64,000 nucleotides of DNA. It comes from Amia ocellicauda. Its lineage: Eukaryota; Chordata; Actinopteri; Amiiformes; Amiidae. Location of the stretch: positions 27,166,323-27,230,322 of the forward strand of contig NC_089867.1 in the NCBI RefSeq assembly GCF_036373705.1, in the 5' to 3' direction. Both the position numbers and the translations under genes were made by a program. A model generated the notes under the pieces. It saw only the letters and a list, made by a program, of their open reading frames with translations. It was not told the DNA's origin and did not search any database. Each line of letters opens with the position of its first letter. Position 1 is the first letter of the stretch. Shown here piece by piece: positions 1-10,900 of the stretch.

Positions 1-1395
1 CCACAAAGAGTGTCCTGTGCTTGGATATAGTGTGAGTGATCTTACACTGTGATGCATTAAGGTCCTAATATCACTTCTTCCAAGTGTCTAAAGATCTAAA
101 CGTACTAAAACCATTAAGTAGATTTCCCCATAACATCTTAATGAATATTGTGACTGTGCTATTGCAGTCAGAATGAGCGTCTTTATCACATTTCATGATA
201 GGAAAGATATAAAACCTTTAGCATCAGTCAGGGTGGCACACATTGAAACTCTTCTGAGCAGAATATGTGTGTTTTGGCCACTAGTGTGTTTCTAAGAGCC
301 AGATACTGAAGATCAATAACCCTCCATATCAAAAGCCCAAAATAAAGGAACGCCTATCTATACACTGTGAAGGGAAACTCATACAAAGATCCTCAATAAA
401 TGTAAATAGCTTTCAGAGATCAGTAAACTCTGGCATAGATCTACAGTACCTGTGAATAGTCTGGATCCCAAACAGCGAAGGGACATAAATTGGGTTATAG
501 AGAAAGACAAGTGCCCTTATAAAACGCAAAGCAACACCAACAAATATGAAGCCAATTTAAATGTCATTAACCCACAGTGGAGCGAAAGGGGAAAAATCGA
601 ATTAAAAGCAGAGAAGACATTGAAGAGAATTAACAAAATCCAATTCCCATCAAGTGACTCATTCAGAAAGCAGAACACAAACCTCTCGTGGTTCAGAGGC
701 ACAGAGGCTGAAAAGACCCCACGTCTCCCGCAGTATCACGCCAAGAGACGCCATCAACCACCAGATCAACAGACAAAGCAAAGCGTCACTGACGGCACAC
801 GATCGCACAGAATGCAACAAGCCAATGACAGGACATGTTCCCTGCGTGTTCAGAGTGACATGACTGCTCTGTGTACATCAGAAGTCCCTATTGTATGACT
901 GTAGCATGCCTTTGAATGCGTCGCAGTCCAACTACAAGACAAACTGTGGGCAGGATCACTGAAGCAGCGGCTGACACATGTTCTGTACTGTTCGGTGGGC
1001 TTCTGATGAGCTGAATGATGAATACATGTGATACTTCTCTACACACTGTACATGACAGTACACACATTTTACATATTTAAACAATTTCAGATTGTTTCTA
1101 GACCTTAAAACAATATCAAATGTCTAACTGATTTAAAACAAATATATAAGGTTAATTAAGTAATTGAGAACTCCAATAACTGAGTTAGAGACCCCTGTCT
1201 AAAGCCTTTACGACTCATTTTCATGCATGAAATCCCTCATGCTCAGCCACTAGCCCTGAAACCATTGTCATACTGCTGCCTCCGCATCAATGTACTGTAT
1301 TTGAAAAGGCTGACGGAGACTCAAAAGTGCAGCCCGAATGCAGGCTGCCACTGATGTCTCCAGCCTCCTGTTTGGCTTTTCTGTTTCCCCTCCAG
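1..1395. other. Upstream flank or intron, no gene recognised
   Basis: AT-rich non-coding sequence ahead of the kinase exon, presumably its last intron or intergenic DNA. Two overlapping open frames (452-898 and 654-863, + strand) are polar, low in hydrophobic residues and resemble no family I know. A run at about 1140-1190 has the TTAATTAAGTAATTGAG flavour seen in other repeats of this window. Confidence 0.5.
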
Positions 1396-1567
1396 GTATG
1401 ACTTGATGAAGCAGTGCTGGATGTGGCACCCCGAGGACCGACCGCCTTTCCCTGGAGTCATCAAACACCTCGACTCCCACAAGCACTCGGCCGACACTAA
1501 GACGCTCACCGCCGAGGCCAGCATGGATATTCTCCGGTACAGTAAACTGGCAGGAGTGCTGCCGTGA
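1396..1567 (+). CDS. Terminal exon of a protein-tyrosine-kinase-like gene (partial)
   Basis: The exon begins after a pyrimidine-rich AG acceptor (tttcccctccag) and stays open for 57 codons to TGA at 1565-1567. It starts YDLMKQCW and continues with PEDRPPF, the subdomain X-XI signature of tyrosine-kinase catalytic domains (LM..CW......RP.F), where the invariant Arg helps hold the C-lobe. About 40 residues of tail follow the kinase fold, ending KLAGVLP. Upstream exons lie outside the window, so receptor or cytoplasmic type cannot be told. The tail does not match those I remember for Src, Syk, Eph, FGFR or PTK7 kinases; a STYK1-like or TKL-type kinase is possible. The 3' UTR follows, with ATTAAA at 1975-1980 as a likely poly(A) signal. 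Confidence 0.65.
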
Positions 1568-2000
1568 GTCCACTGACCCGCACGGGAGGCAAATCCACAC
1601 GGACAGCCATCACACACAAACACAGCCTTGGAGACACGGTCCTGGCCCAGACTGAGGTCAGGGTCCAGAGGAAGAACCCAGTTCAACGACTCTGAGGGAC
1701 AAGGAAGCTGGATAAGAGACGAGCTGGGCAGTGTGGTTGTCCGTCTCATGTTTGACCAGGGTCTCGGCCTGGACGGGGCTTTGCGGTCATGAAAACAGCC
1801 AAGTCTGGCGTATGAACTGTGTGATGGTGTGTGTCAGGACTGCAACGATAACAAGGACCCGAATACAGTTCAGTCCTCAAGCACCAGAGTTCATGGACAG
1901 AGTTACTGTTAACCATGAATTGGAAGTGAAAAACAAAATCAAACAACATTTGTCTAATCAGTTGTCCCTCTTGCATTAAAAATACATTTTATTACCCAGG
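1568..2000 (+). other. Probable 3' UTR of the kinase gene
   Basis: This sequence follows the TGA and is not openly coding. It ends near ATTAAA (1975-1980), about 410 bases after the stop and before the transposon at 2142. The UTR assignment is inference from position and the signal hexamer. Confidence 0.4.
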
Positions 2001-2141
2001 ACTCGGCATGGAACAAGCAAAACACAATATTAAAACACTGATCAATCCATTGCACGTCCTGTCAGTAGACTGCTACGGCAAAAACACGCATTGCTAGTAG
2101 TTCACCGAGGGAAACACATGGCACTTTCTGAAGGTAATATA

Positions 2142-3362
2142 CACTCACCTAAAGGATTATTAGGAACACCTGTTCAATTTCTCATTAATGCAATTATCTA
2201 ACCAACCAATCACATGGCAGTTGCTTCAATGCATTTAGGGGTGTGGTCCTGGTCAAGACAATCTCCTGAACTCCAAACTGAATGTCTGAATGGGAAAGAA
2301 AGGTGATTTAAGCAATTTTGAGTGTGGCATGGTTGTTGGTGCCAGACGGGCCGGTCTGAGTATTTCACAATCTGCTCAGTTACTGGGATTTTCACGCACA
2401 ACCATTTCTAGGGTTTACAAAGAATGGTGTGAAAAGGGAAAAACATCCAGTATGCGGCAGTCCTGTGGGCGAAAATGCCTTGTTGATGCTAGAGGTCAGA
2501 GGAGAATGGGCCGACTGATTCAAGCTGATAGAAGAGCAACTTTGACTGAAATAACCACTCGTTACAACCGAGGTATGCAGCAAAGCATTTGTGAAGCCAC
2601 AACACGTACAACCTTGAGGCGGATGTGCTACAACAGCAGAAGACCTCACCGGGTACCACTCATCTCCACTACAAATAGGAAAAAGAGGCTACAATTTGCA
2701 CAAGCTCACCAAAATTGGACAGTTGAAGACTGGAAAAATGTTGCCTGGTCTGATGAGTCTCGATTTCTGTTGAGACATTCAGATGGTAGAGTCAGAATTT
2801 GGCGTAAACAGAATGAGAACATGGATCCATCATGCCTTGTTACCACTGTGCAGGCTGGTGGTGGTGGTGTAATGGTGTGGGGGATGTTTTCTTGGCACAC
2901 TTTAGGCCCCTTGGTGCCAATTGGGCATCGTTTAAATGCCACGGCCTTCCTGAGCATTGTTTCTGACCATGTCCATCCCTTTATGACCACCATGTACCCA
3001 TCCTCTGATGGCTACTTCCAGCAGGATAATGCACCATGTCACAAAGGTCGAATCATTTCAAATTGGTTTCTTGAACATGACAATGAGTTCACTGTACTAA
3101 ACTGGCCCCCACAGTCACCAGATCTCAACCCAATAGAGCATCTTTGGGATGTGGTGGAACGGGAGCTTCGTGCCCTGGATGTGCATCCCACAAATCTCCA
3201 TCAACTGCAAGATGCTATCCTATCAATATGGGCCAACATTTCTAAAGAATGCTTTCAGCACCTTGTTGAATCAATGCCACGTAGAATTAAGGCAGTTCTG
3301 AAGGCGAAAGGGGGTCAAACACAGTATTAGTATGGTGTTCCTAATAATCCTTTAGGTGAGTG
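2142..3362 (+). mobile_element. Intact DD36E Tc1/mariner element (Incomer-like), copy 1
   Basis: The ends are perfect 29-bp inverted repeats (CACTCACCTAAAGG... at 2142-2170, its complement at 3334-3362), flanked by TA duplications at 2140-2141 and 3363-3364. The element is 1221 bp and carries one uninterrupted transposase frame. A second copy of exactly the same length lies inverted at 27233-28453. Intact ends, intact frame and high similarity between copies point to recent transposition. Confidence 0.93.
2290..3330 (+). CDS. Tc1/mariner transposase, DD36E type, 346 aa, intact
   Basis: A full-length transposase frame from ATG to TAG. It would cut and paste the element by binding the terminal repeats and cleaving with an RNase-H-fold catalytic core. 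Residues 1-120 are the paired-like helix-turn-helix DNA-binding region (MGKKGDLSNFE, then ISQSAQLLGFSRTTISRVY). The catalytic residues are visible: first Asp in AWSDESRF, second Asp in QQDNAPCH, and Glu in SPDLNPIEHLW. Thirty-six residues separate the second Asp and the Glu, which is the spacing of the DD36E (Incomer) group rather than classical DD34E Tc1. No frameshift or stop is present. The frame begins 148 bases inside the element and ends 32 bases before its right end, as expected for Tc1-type elements. Confidence 0.92.
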   Translation: MGKKGDLSNFECGMVVGARRAGLSISQSAQLLGFSRTTISRVYKEWCEKGKTSSMRQSCGRKCLVDARGQRRMGRLIQADRRATLTEITTRYNRGMQQSICEATTRTTLRRMCYNSRRPHRVPLISTTNRKKRLQFAQAHQNWTVEDWKNVAWSDESRFLLRHSDGRVRIWRKQNENMDPSCLVTTVQAGGGGVMVWGMFSWHTLGPLVPIGHRLNATAFLSIVSDHVHPFMTTMYPSSDGYFQQDNAPCHKGRIISNWFLEHDNEFTVLNWPPQSPDLNPIEHLWDVVERELRALDVHPTNLHQLQDAILSIWANISKECFQHLVESMPRRIKAVLKAKGGQTQY

Positions 3363-3364
3363 TA

Positions 3365-5480
3365 GATTTTAACTCATGATACATTTCTCTCAACACAATC
3401 CACTTCATTTCCATTACCGCAGAGACTTACTACCATAGACTATTACACTGGCACTCTCGTGATGCACGCTGGATGGAAGACAAGCCCTCCAGCTGGCACC
3501 AAAACAAACTGAAATTGCATTCACTTGCCATAAACCTGTCCACCCAGTCTGTCTTCTGCTGCTCTTCTCTACAGCCCTTAGTTGAAATCGTGCTCTTGCT
3601 TTGACTTTCCTTTGGCATCCATTCTGTATGAAGGGCTGGGTTTCAAAACTCACCTGTACTGAATCAACGCACCTGAAGAGTCTCTGGAGCTGTGCAGAAG
3701 GAAGGGTGTTTACTGTGCCTTCCCAACGGTGTCTGTATAGCATGAATCAGTAACTTTAGTCAACAGGCAATCATTGAAACACATGTTGATGTTACACATC
3801 TGTGTATTTGACAGTTATATGGTTATTCTGAGCAGAAAATGACAGACTTTGTTTAATGATAACCTATAATTTAATGATGCCTATAATTTAGTTGCAGGAT
3901 TGGTAGCATTTAAACAACCCATGGCAGGATTTGTTGTTGTTGTTATTGTGCTTGAACACTGTCTTGCTGCCTCATGTTTTAGAGGTGCTGCAGTCTTGGC
4001 TGTACAGCTGGGTGTGTTACCTGACAGGATCTGCACGCACCTGCTGCTTAGCACACTCTCCTCTGCTCTGAAGCCTGTATATTTTTCAGCTTTAAATGCT
4101 TACAGAAATAAAAGTGTGACTCTTTACACATCCTCCAGTATTGTTGTTGATGTCTGAGATGTATTGCACTTATCTGTTCTCTGTTTCGATGCAACTGGGT
4201 GCATATTGTGTGTATGCTGTTATTACCCAGCATGCCCAGTGATTCCTCAGGTTGCCACACAGGAGCGCTGTGGAAATCGTCTGACAGTACAGGTTTTGAT
4301 CGCTGGGGCCGTTTCTCACCTTCTGGGGCCCGAAGCAGGATTTGATTTGGGGGGGCCCCCTCACTGTAGCCCACTTGGCACAACATCACACTAACAGAGG
4401 CTTAAGCCCACCGTCTTGTAAACATTTGTATGAGCACACACATACAAACACACATGCAATGTACTAATCTAAATGTAAAGACTAAAGAGGGAGCTGTCAG
4501 CAGCAACATCTTTTATTAGCAAAAGTTTGGAGCACAATTGTAACAGCACAATTGTGTTATGAAAAACATCGTGGCACACTAACCACTCCACCACCACCTT
4601 ATGAAAAGCATGCTAACATTACAGAAAACACAAAAAATGAGTGTGTCATTTAAATTGTGCTCACTTTGTGTCACAGCATGGGGGTCACGTGGCTGCCTTT
4701 CCTGACAATTGCAGGACAACAGCTCTTTACTTATAGAAATCTATGAATGCTCTATGAATCGAACCATTTAAGAGCTGGTGAAACTGTAATGGTCTGTAAT
4801 GAAGTGGGGGCGACTGGGAGCAGACTGACACTTCAAACTGGTCGACCCAGACATTGGAGGACTAGCTTTCAAAATCAAGCTAGTTTGCGGTCACTGCATT
4901 TCATCCAATATCTGATCAAATATCTCAATAGTTGCCGGAGCGCAGTCTCCTGAAACAGAGATGCTCTTGTACCTGTAGTAATCAAAGGGATTCAAAATAC
5001 TGAACAGGGTGGAAAAAGTTGAGCCTGGGGACAACTTCACATTCAACTGTGAAACAAGGCCGAACTGGACGACTGGAAGTGAAGATCAACTTCATGCAAC
5101 TTCCGATCTTAGACGCTACAGATAAGAAACACTGGTTTCTGCTGAAGTGACTCTCCATTTTCTGGATTCAATTCTTTAATACAAGAGCTCCAGCGACAAC
5201 AGGAAGACACTGCTGCCAACGGGGAAGGAGTTGGACAACCTAGTTATTCCATACTCTCTTCCTGAAAAGAGGACTTTCTAGATTAACTAGGGCAAACAAA
5301 TCTAGCATTTAGTTAACCTGTTCAGGGTTTTACAAGACACTATACAACTGTAAAGCTACTGTACAAAGGAACACTGACGCGTCACAGCAGAGAAGCCTCT
5401 TTCCAGTCAAGCTAAAACACACCCTCTCCTCGGCTGCAGATGTTTGAGGCTCTCAAGTTCTCCGCACTTCGGTCTCTGAT
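3365..5480. other. Intergenic, no gene recognised
   Basis: No frame has recognisable protein similarity or consistent splice phase. Short open frames at 3414-3743, 3900-4157 and 4048-4394 look random. A G-rich stretch at 4300-4365 (ggggggcccc) resembles the flank of the repeat at 5929-6174. Confidence 0.5.
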
Positions 5481-5483
5481 TAT

Positions 5484-5575
5484 GGTTATTATTATTATTA
5501 TTATTATTATTATTTGTATTTCTTGGCAGACGCCCTTATCCAGGGCAACTTACAACATAATCATCACATATTTAC
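5484..5575. repeat. (TTA)n microsatellite joined to a fish interspersed-repeat tail
   Basis: About ten TTA units are followed by TTGGCAGACGCCCTTATCCA and GGGCAACTTACA, a motif very widespread at the ends of fish interspersed repeats. A related complement (GCCTGGATAAGGGTGC then AATAAATAATAACA) occurs at about 58869-58900. Family assignment is from memory and not tested. Confidence 0.5.
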
Positions 5576-5928
5576 ATCTCAGTTCTTTCGCCTTTCTTGA
5601 ACAGTCGACATTGACACTGCAAGACCGCTAAAACTAAAAATCAGTTTGTAGGTGAAATGAATGACGTGGTCACTGAACTGGTACAGTCCCTTTGCGTGTC
5701 CTTTGATGATTTGCCCACATGATTTCTGAACTGTAAACATACCCAAAACTGAGCTGTTCTCCCCTCACACTATTTGTGAAACTGTGTGAATACAGTCTAA
5801 ACAAGCTGTAACACACTTTAAGAAACACTTCATAGGTTTCTAAATAATTTCCCTCCGGCTGTCAGGTGTGTCTTGTCAAGGCTGCAAACCATGTACCTAT
5901 CCTGTATCTATGTACATCTTTATATATC

Positions 5929-6174
5929 AGAGGCGTACGACATGTGGTGTGGGGGGGCCCACAGAGATGTAAGGGCCTCACCCAACATTTAATAAAAAAA
6001 GTTATAAATAAATCAAAACAATAATAATAATTATAATGTTTCCCCTTAATTCCATAAAACGTATTTTTAAAATATTTTTTTCCCGATCCCCTGGTGGTAA
6101 TGTCCCGTATAAAACTTAAATGGGGGGGTGGGGGTGAATCGCGCTCCGATCCTGGGGGATTCCCGTACGCCATA
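5929..6174. repeat. Possible small inverted-repeat element
   Basis: GAGGCGTACG near 5930 and CCCGTACGCC near 6165 form short inverted ends around about 245 bp of AT-rich sequence with runs of G/C (ggggggccc, tgggggggtggggg). No coding capacity. The element call is weak because the ends are short and imperfect. Confidence 0.3.
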
Positions 6175-6202
6175 TAATATATAATGATAATGATATGATA
6201 TA

Positions 6203-6204
<2 letters not shown>

Positions 6205-6254
<50 letters not shown>
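6205..6254. repeat. (TA)n microsatellite
   Basis: About 25 TA units. They generate false Tyr-Ile open frames on both strands. Confidence 0.95.
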
Positions 6255-6255
<1 letters not shown>

Positions 6256-6257
6256 TA

Positions 6258-6400
6258 GTCTCTTAATTTTTTCCAGAGTTGTGTGCATGTGTCATATGAT
6301 AGATATATACACACACACACACAACCCTGAAATAAATTAATTGACATTGATTTCTGAACTTGGAGTGGTCTCTTAATTTTTTCCCAGAGCTGTATATATC
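6258..6400. repeat. Fragments of a Tc1-type non-autonomous repeat
   Basis: GTCTCTTAATTTTTTCC followed by a form of AGAG(T/C)TGT occurs twice in direct orientation (about 6258 and 6370), separated by a short CA run and by AACCCTGAAATAAATTAATTG. Both look like terminal pieces of an abundant fish Tc1-type repeat family, recognised from memory. Confidence 0.4.
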
Positions 6401-7200
6401 ATCTGGCATACATAGCTGTATGTGTATGTATATATAAGACCTGGTCTTTGAAGTCACTGCTCAATCAGCAACACACTGGTAGTCATAATAAATGAGCATT
6501 AGTTTTGTTTTGTAAAACAGAGAACAATAGCAATGAATGGCTGTATTTCACAATTGTTTTATTTGGAAGAAAGACACGATGCTTAGACAGTTAAGCTGTT
6601 GTCATCAATATAGTCATGTCTTATGGTTTGTCAAGTGTCCCATTTAATCCCCCATCCTGTCAGTTATATAGTACTAATCCTCTATGACAAGATTTACTTT
6701 TAAATTCTAGACATCTATAAAACAATTGTATTTTTTTTTTTAATTAAGGACTGTAGTAACTCTCTCTTTTGGGTTGTGTTCCTGCTGAGCTCTCAATTAC
6801 AAAATTAAACTCACCTGAAATATCTCAAATCAACCATTCAAATGTCCAATAAAGCAATTATAATTTGATAATGTCTCAAATTATTTAAGTAATTTACAGC
6901 TCAGCTAGGCCAAAGACCCACAGACAAATGTACTCCAGGATGAGGGCTAAGACCGAAGACAGCTTCAGTCCATCAACATTGAAAGTGTTCCTTGAACATT
7001 TATTCCCCATTTTCATGGTCGAAAGAAATCAACAGGATATTAAAAGATTCCAATAGACTTGGTTTGCATAAATCGATCATTCCAGTTTTTAAAAAAGCAC
7101 CTCAAAGAACAACAAGCATACTTCCCTTCTCACAATTTATAAAATATATTAACCTCTTCAAAAATAACCTCTCAATTGTATATTGCAACTATGCATTATC

Positions 7201-7277
<77 letters not shown>

Positions 7278-7954
7278 ACAGATTTGTAATAAAGAGGAGA
7301 TACAAAACCAAACCAAAGTTTAGTTCAAGCGGTCATTAAGGTCCCTAAGGGTCTGTGGTCTAAAGCAAAGACTGGGGTAAACAGTTCAGTCTTTTGAGAT
7401 CCAGAATGGAAATGAGGATCAACAGACACTCGTTCTCACGCAGGACTGAAGCACTGCGGCACACTGGAGACGAGTCTGGTTCACAGGTGAACACTCATCT
7501 CTTCAGCATCTGAGGATTGACAAACTGCAAGTCAGAAGGTCGTGGTTCATGTACTCTTGTTTACAGGAGAAACACCCTTGCCCTAAAGGGACATTAGTTT
7601 CCCCATTACTCTGAAATCTGAAACAGCGGTGAAGAGGCGAAATTATTGCATAGAGATGGGAGACTCCACACACTGATAGCAGGACACGCATTCAATCAAT
7701 ACTGAGGAATACAGGAACATAGCAGGTGTGATCACATGTCCTTCTGTAGGCCAACAATGGAGGATCTGTCCTATGAATGTTGACAATACAAAGAGAAATG
7801 ACTGCATTTCAGAATATAACACTGCTAAAAGAAGTGTGAATAACTCCCTCACATACATAGAAAATAAGAAACTACACCACCTTTGAACACCAGGTTAAAA
7901 CCAGCTTGGGGGGGTCAGGGGAAGTGGCTTTGAGACCCAGACCCTCCATTGGGA
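6401..7954. other. AT-rich intergenic DNA and probable 3' UTR of the tmem269-like gene
   Basis: No convincing gene. GAGCTCTCAATTACAAAATTAA near 6790 is shared in part with the foldback repeat at 42931-43306. Sequence just below 7955 should be 3' UTR of the minus-strand gene, but I saw no AATAAA close by, so its end is not defined. Confidence 0.4.
7205..7275. repeat. (TA)n microsatellite
   Basis: About 35 uninterrupted TA units, a likely length polymorphism. Confidence 0.95.
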
Positions 7955-10900
7955 TCACACCTTGGAGCTCCATAAGGCCGATGGAAAGAGAATATATGAG
8001 ACTGACCAAACCAGGTAGTAAACACAGGCTGGAGGGAAAGAGGAGCACAGCACCATGAGGACCCCTGCAATGGAAAACAAGAGGGCGAATTAGGATTGAT
8101 CATTGAGCCAATTAAAATAAGATCAACACAAGCAAATAATGAAGTGGGCCGTTCTATGTCTGGTAGTAAAGTAAAATACACATTCCGCACTCTCAAAGTT
8201 TCTCAAAGGCAAGTGTTCATCTATTGATTTGTTTAAGGTAGGGTAGCAATTCAATACTCAATGGCCCTGATTTCCGCAGGTTTTATAGATCAATAAGCAA
8301 TCGATTAAGACCTGGTTTGCTTTATAGGTGTAGCCCCGTAGCAGGAAGCACATTTAATCAATTAAGAGTGGCTGGCGTAATGGCAATCTCATGGCGGTGC
8401 CTGTCCTCAATCCTTCAATGCTCAATTATGGTTAACATACTGTGGAACAGGGAAGAGAACCGAGGGTACACAAAAATAAGAGCACAAGTTGTTGTAGCAG
8501 GTCTTATAATACGGTGGCCAGGGACCTCCGTGAACTTGGCACCCCATATAATTAAATAATCACCAAAACTATTCCATTCATTTGTTCTGTGTTTGTGCTG
8601 ATTTGTGCCGCACAAATGAATGTTTGTGCTGGTTTGGTGTTTGAGATATTAAGCATATTTTTTTATGTGCTACACGAGTACAAATACAGGGCATATGTGA
8701 TTTGGATTTGAAACTTGAAGTTACTGCCAATGATCAAACTGTCAATATTTAAAGGAAAAAACAATGACAGCAACGGTAAGAAACCTGCACCGAAAGCACA
8801 AACGAACGAGTCAGAAAATGAGTGCATTGGACGAGATGGGGTAAATGCATGACTGACAGATCCGAGAGATAATTGTGTTATTTCTATAGATAAAGTGTTC
8901 ATTTTAATGGCACAAACCGGCACAAATCGAGCACAAACGAATGACACCAGTTTGGAGCGATTTGAGCGAGATGGGGTGGAGAGTGACGTCACACAGCCCA
9001 AAAAATAATGCTTAATATCTCAAACACCAAACCAGCACAAACATTCATTTGTGCGGCACAAATCAGCACAAACACAGCACTGGATGACTGTGCTTTTGTT
9101 TCGTTTGTCGGGTCGTATTCAAGTGCGGTTCTCGGGATTCGAGTCGAGCTGCTTCTTACCTCCCACATAGACCATCTTCTTCCAGGCCTGAGACTCCAGC
9201 ACGCGGTCGTGGGGGTAGAAGCCTTTGTCCACCATGAAGAGGATCATGGCCAGAGCCGCAACCCGGAGGATGATGATGTTGGCGCCCGTGAGCAGCGAGG
9301 TGCAGGCCAAGATAGCTGAGGAGTAGATGCACGGCAGTCCGCGGTACATGAAGGGAATGCCTGGGGATGTAAACACACAGCCAGGCCTCAGTGTGACGCA
9401 GCGCTCAGGGCTCTGGGCCTTTACAGGGGCAGACACGCCGGGCCCAGGCGAGAGAAAGGCATTCGAGACACAGAAAACAGGAGACATTTCTTTACACATA
9501 GAGGCGTCACAATCTGAACAAACTCCCCAAGGCAATGTTGATGTGCCTCTCTACATTGTTAATGAAACAAGTTGGAAAAGTTTCCAGGCTGAGCATGTAT
9601 GTACTGGAATGGCTTGCTAAAAATAAAACACGCAAGTTGCTCTTCAGAAACCCCAATATATGACAACGTGTGTTAAAAACATTGTGAGCTGGTAAGGTAT
9701 CAAACTAAAACTGAAAACAGATGTGCAGGGTGGCTGCCCTGACGGTCTCTCTGACAGCTAATAAACAATGGTCTATGCCAGCTCCACCAGAGCGGTACTG
9801 AGATGTCCTCCTCTAGTCTGCACTAGCGCTCACATGGTCAGTGGTTATAAATGTTGGAAAGAGTGACTGTGTGATGACCTGTGAAAGACGGCTGCACATT
9901 TACATGGATGGAAAATGGCCAAATCACATTTAGTAATTTTGGGATTCTGACAAATAAGCAATATATAGATAGGTTTATCTGAACTCTTTAACCAAAGCAC
10001 TGCACTGCAGCTGCCTCTTCTTACCGCTAGAGAAGAAACAGAGGCGGATGAAAACTGCCAGGATGTAGCAGATGCACAAAGCGCTGTCCAGGAAACTGCT
10101 GGTTTTCAGAAGCAGTGCGGTTGCGATGCCAAAGGTGGTGAAGTCTGCAAAATCATCCAGCTTGGCTCCTGAAACAAAGCAGCGGACAGGAAAGTGAATA
10201 GACACAAATTGACGAAGTGCTCCCTACCTGCCTTTAAAGCTGTGATTAACGTCATCGATCCACATCTATCCTCTCAAACAACTCAGAGATCGGAGGATGA
10301 ATCAGGAATTTAATATTTACTTTTCATCCCTTTCAACTATAATCAGGTGAATAAAGGGCAGATAAATTTGCCTTCACAAAAAAAGGAAAGCTTATTGAGA
10401 GCAGATCCCTTTATTGTTTATAAAAAGTACATTAAAGGCAGGTATAAACAGCAGTGGAAAAGTGGCAAGCTGAGCCGCACAGCGCGACCGTTCACTGTAA
10501 CGCACATTAGACAACCATTTACTACTTCTTGAAAGCTGATAAACGCGTCGGCAGTAAAAACGATGAGCAGTTATTTATCCCCTGTGGCACTGAGTGTGTG
10601 TTCATACAGCTACACTAGTATAGATACAGCACAACTCAAACACAGTGTAACAGGCAACACAATGTTCTTTTCCGGGGATTGCAATGCATTCACATTAAAG
10701 TATTTATTGCGAAGGTATGTAGGCTTTCTTATAGGCTTATGAAATTCACTTAACAGATATTGAGTGTTTTCTCCATACTGTGGCCACCTGGTTACAGGAG
10801 ACCAAAACACAAAACTCTATACAGAACACACAAAAGAAACGCAGCTCATACCAGCTGTTTTAAGCATTAAAAAACTGGAGAGTGCAGAGCCTGTGATTTT

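Noticed and set aside
452..898. 148-codon + strand frame
   Set aside because: No recognised motif, polar random-looking composition and an overlapping equal-quality frame; not supported as a gene.
5862..7339. Tyr-Ile repeat frames
   Set aside because: Translation of (TA)n microsatellites.
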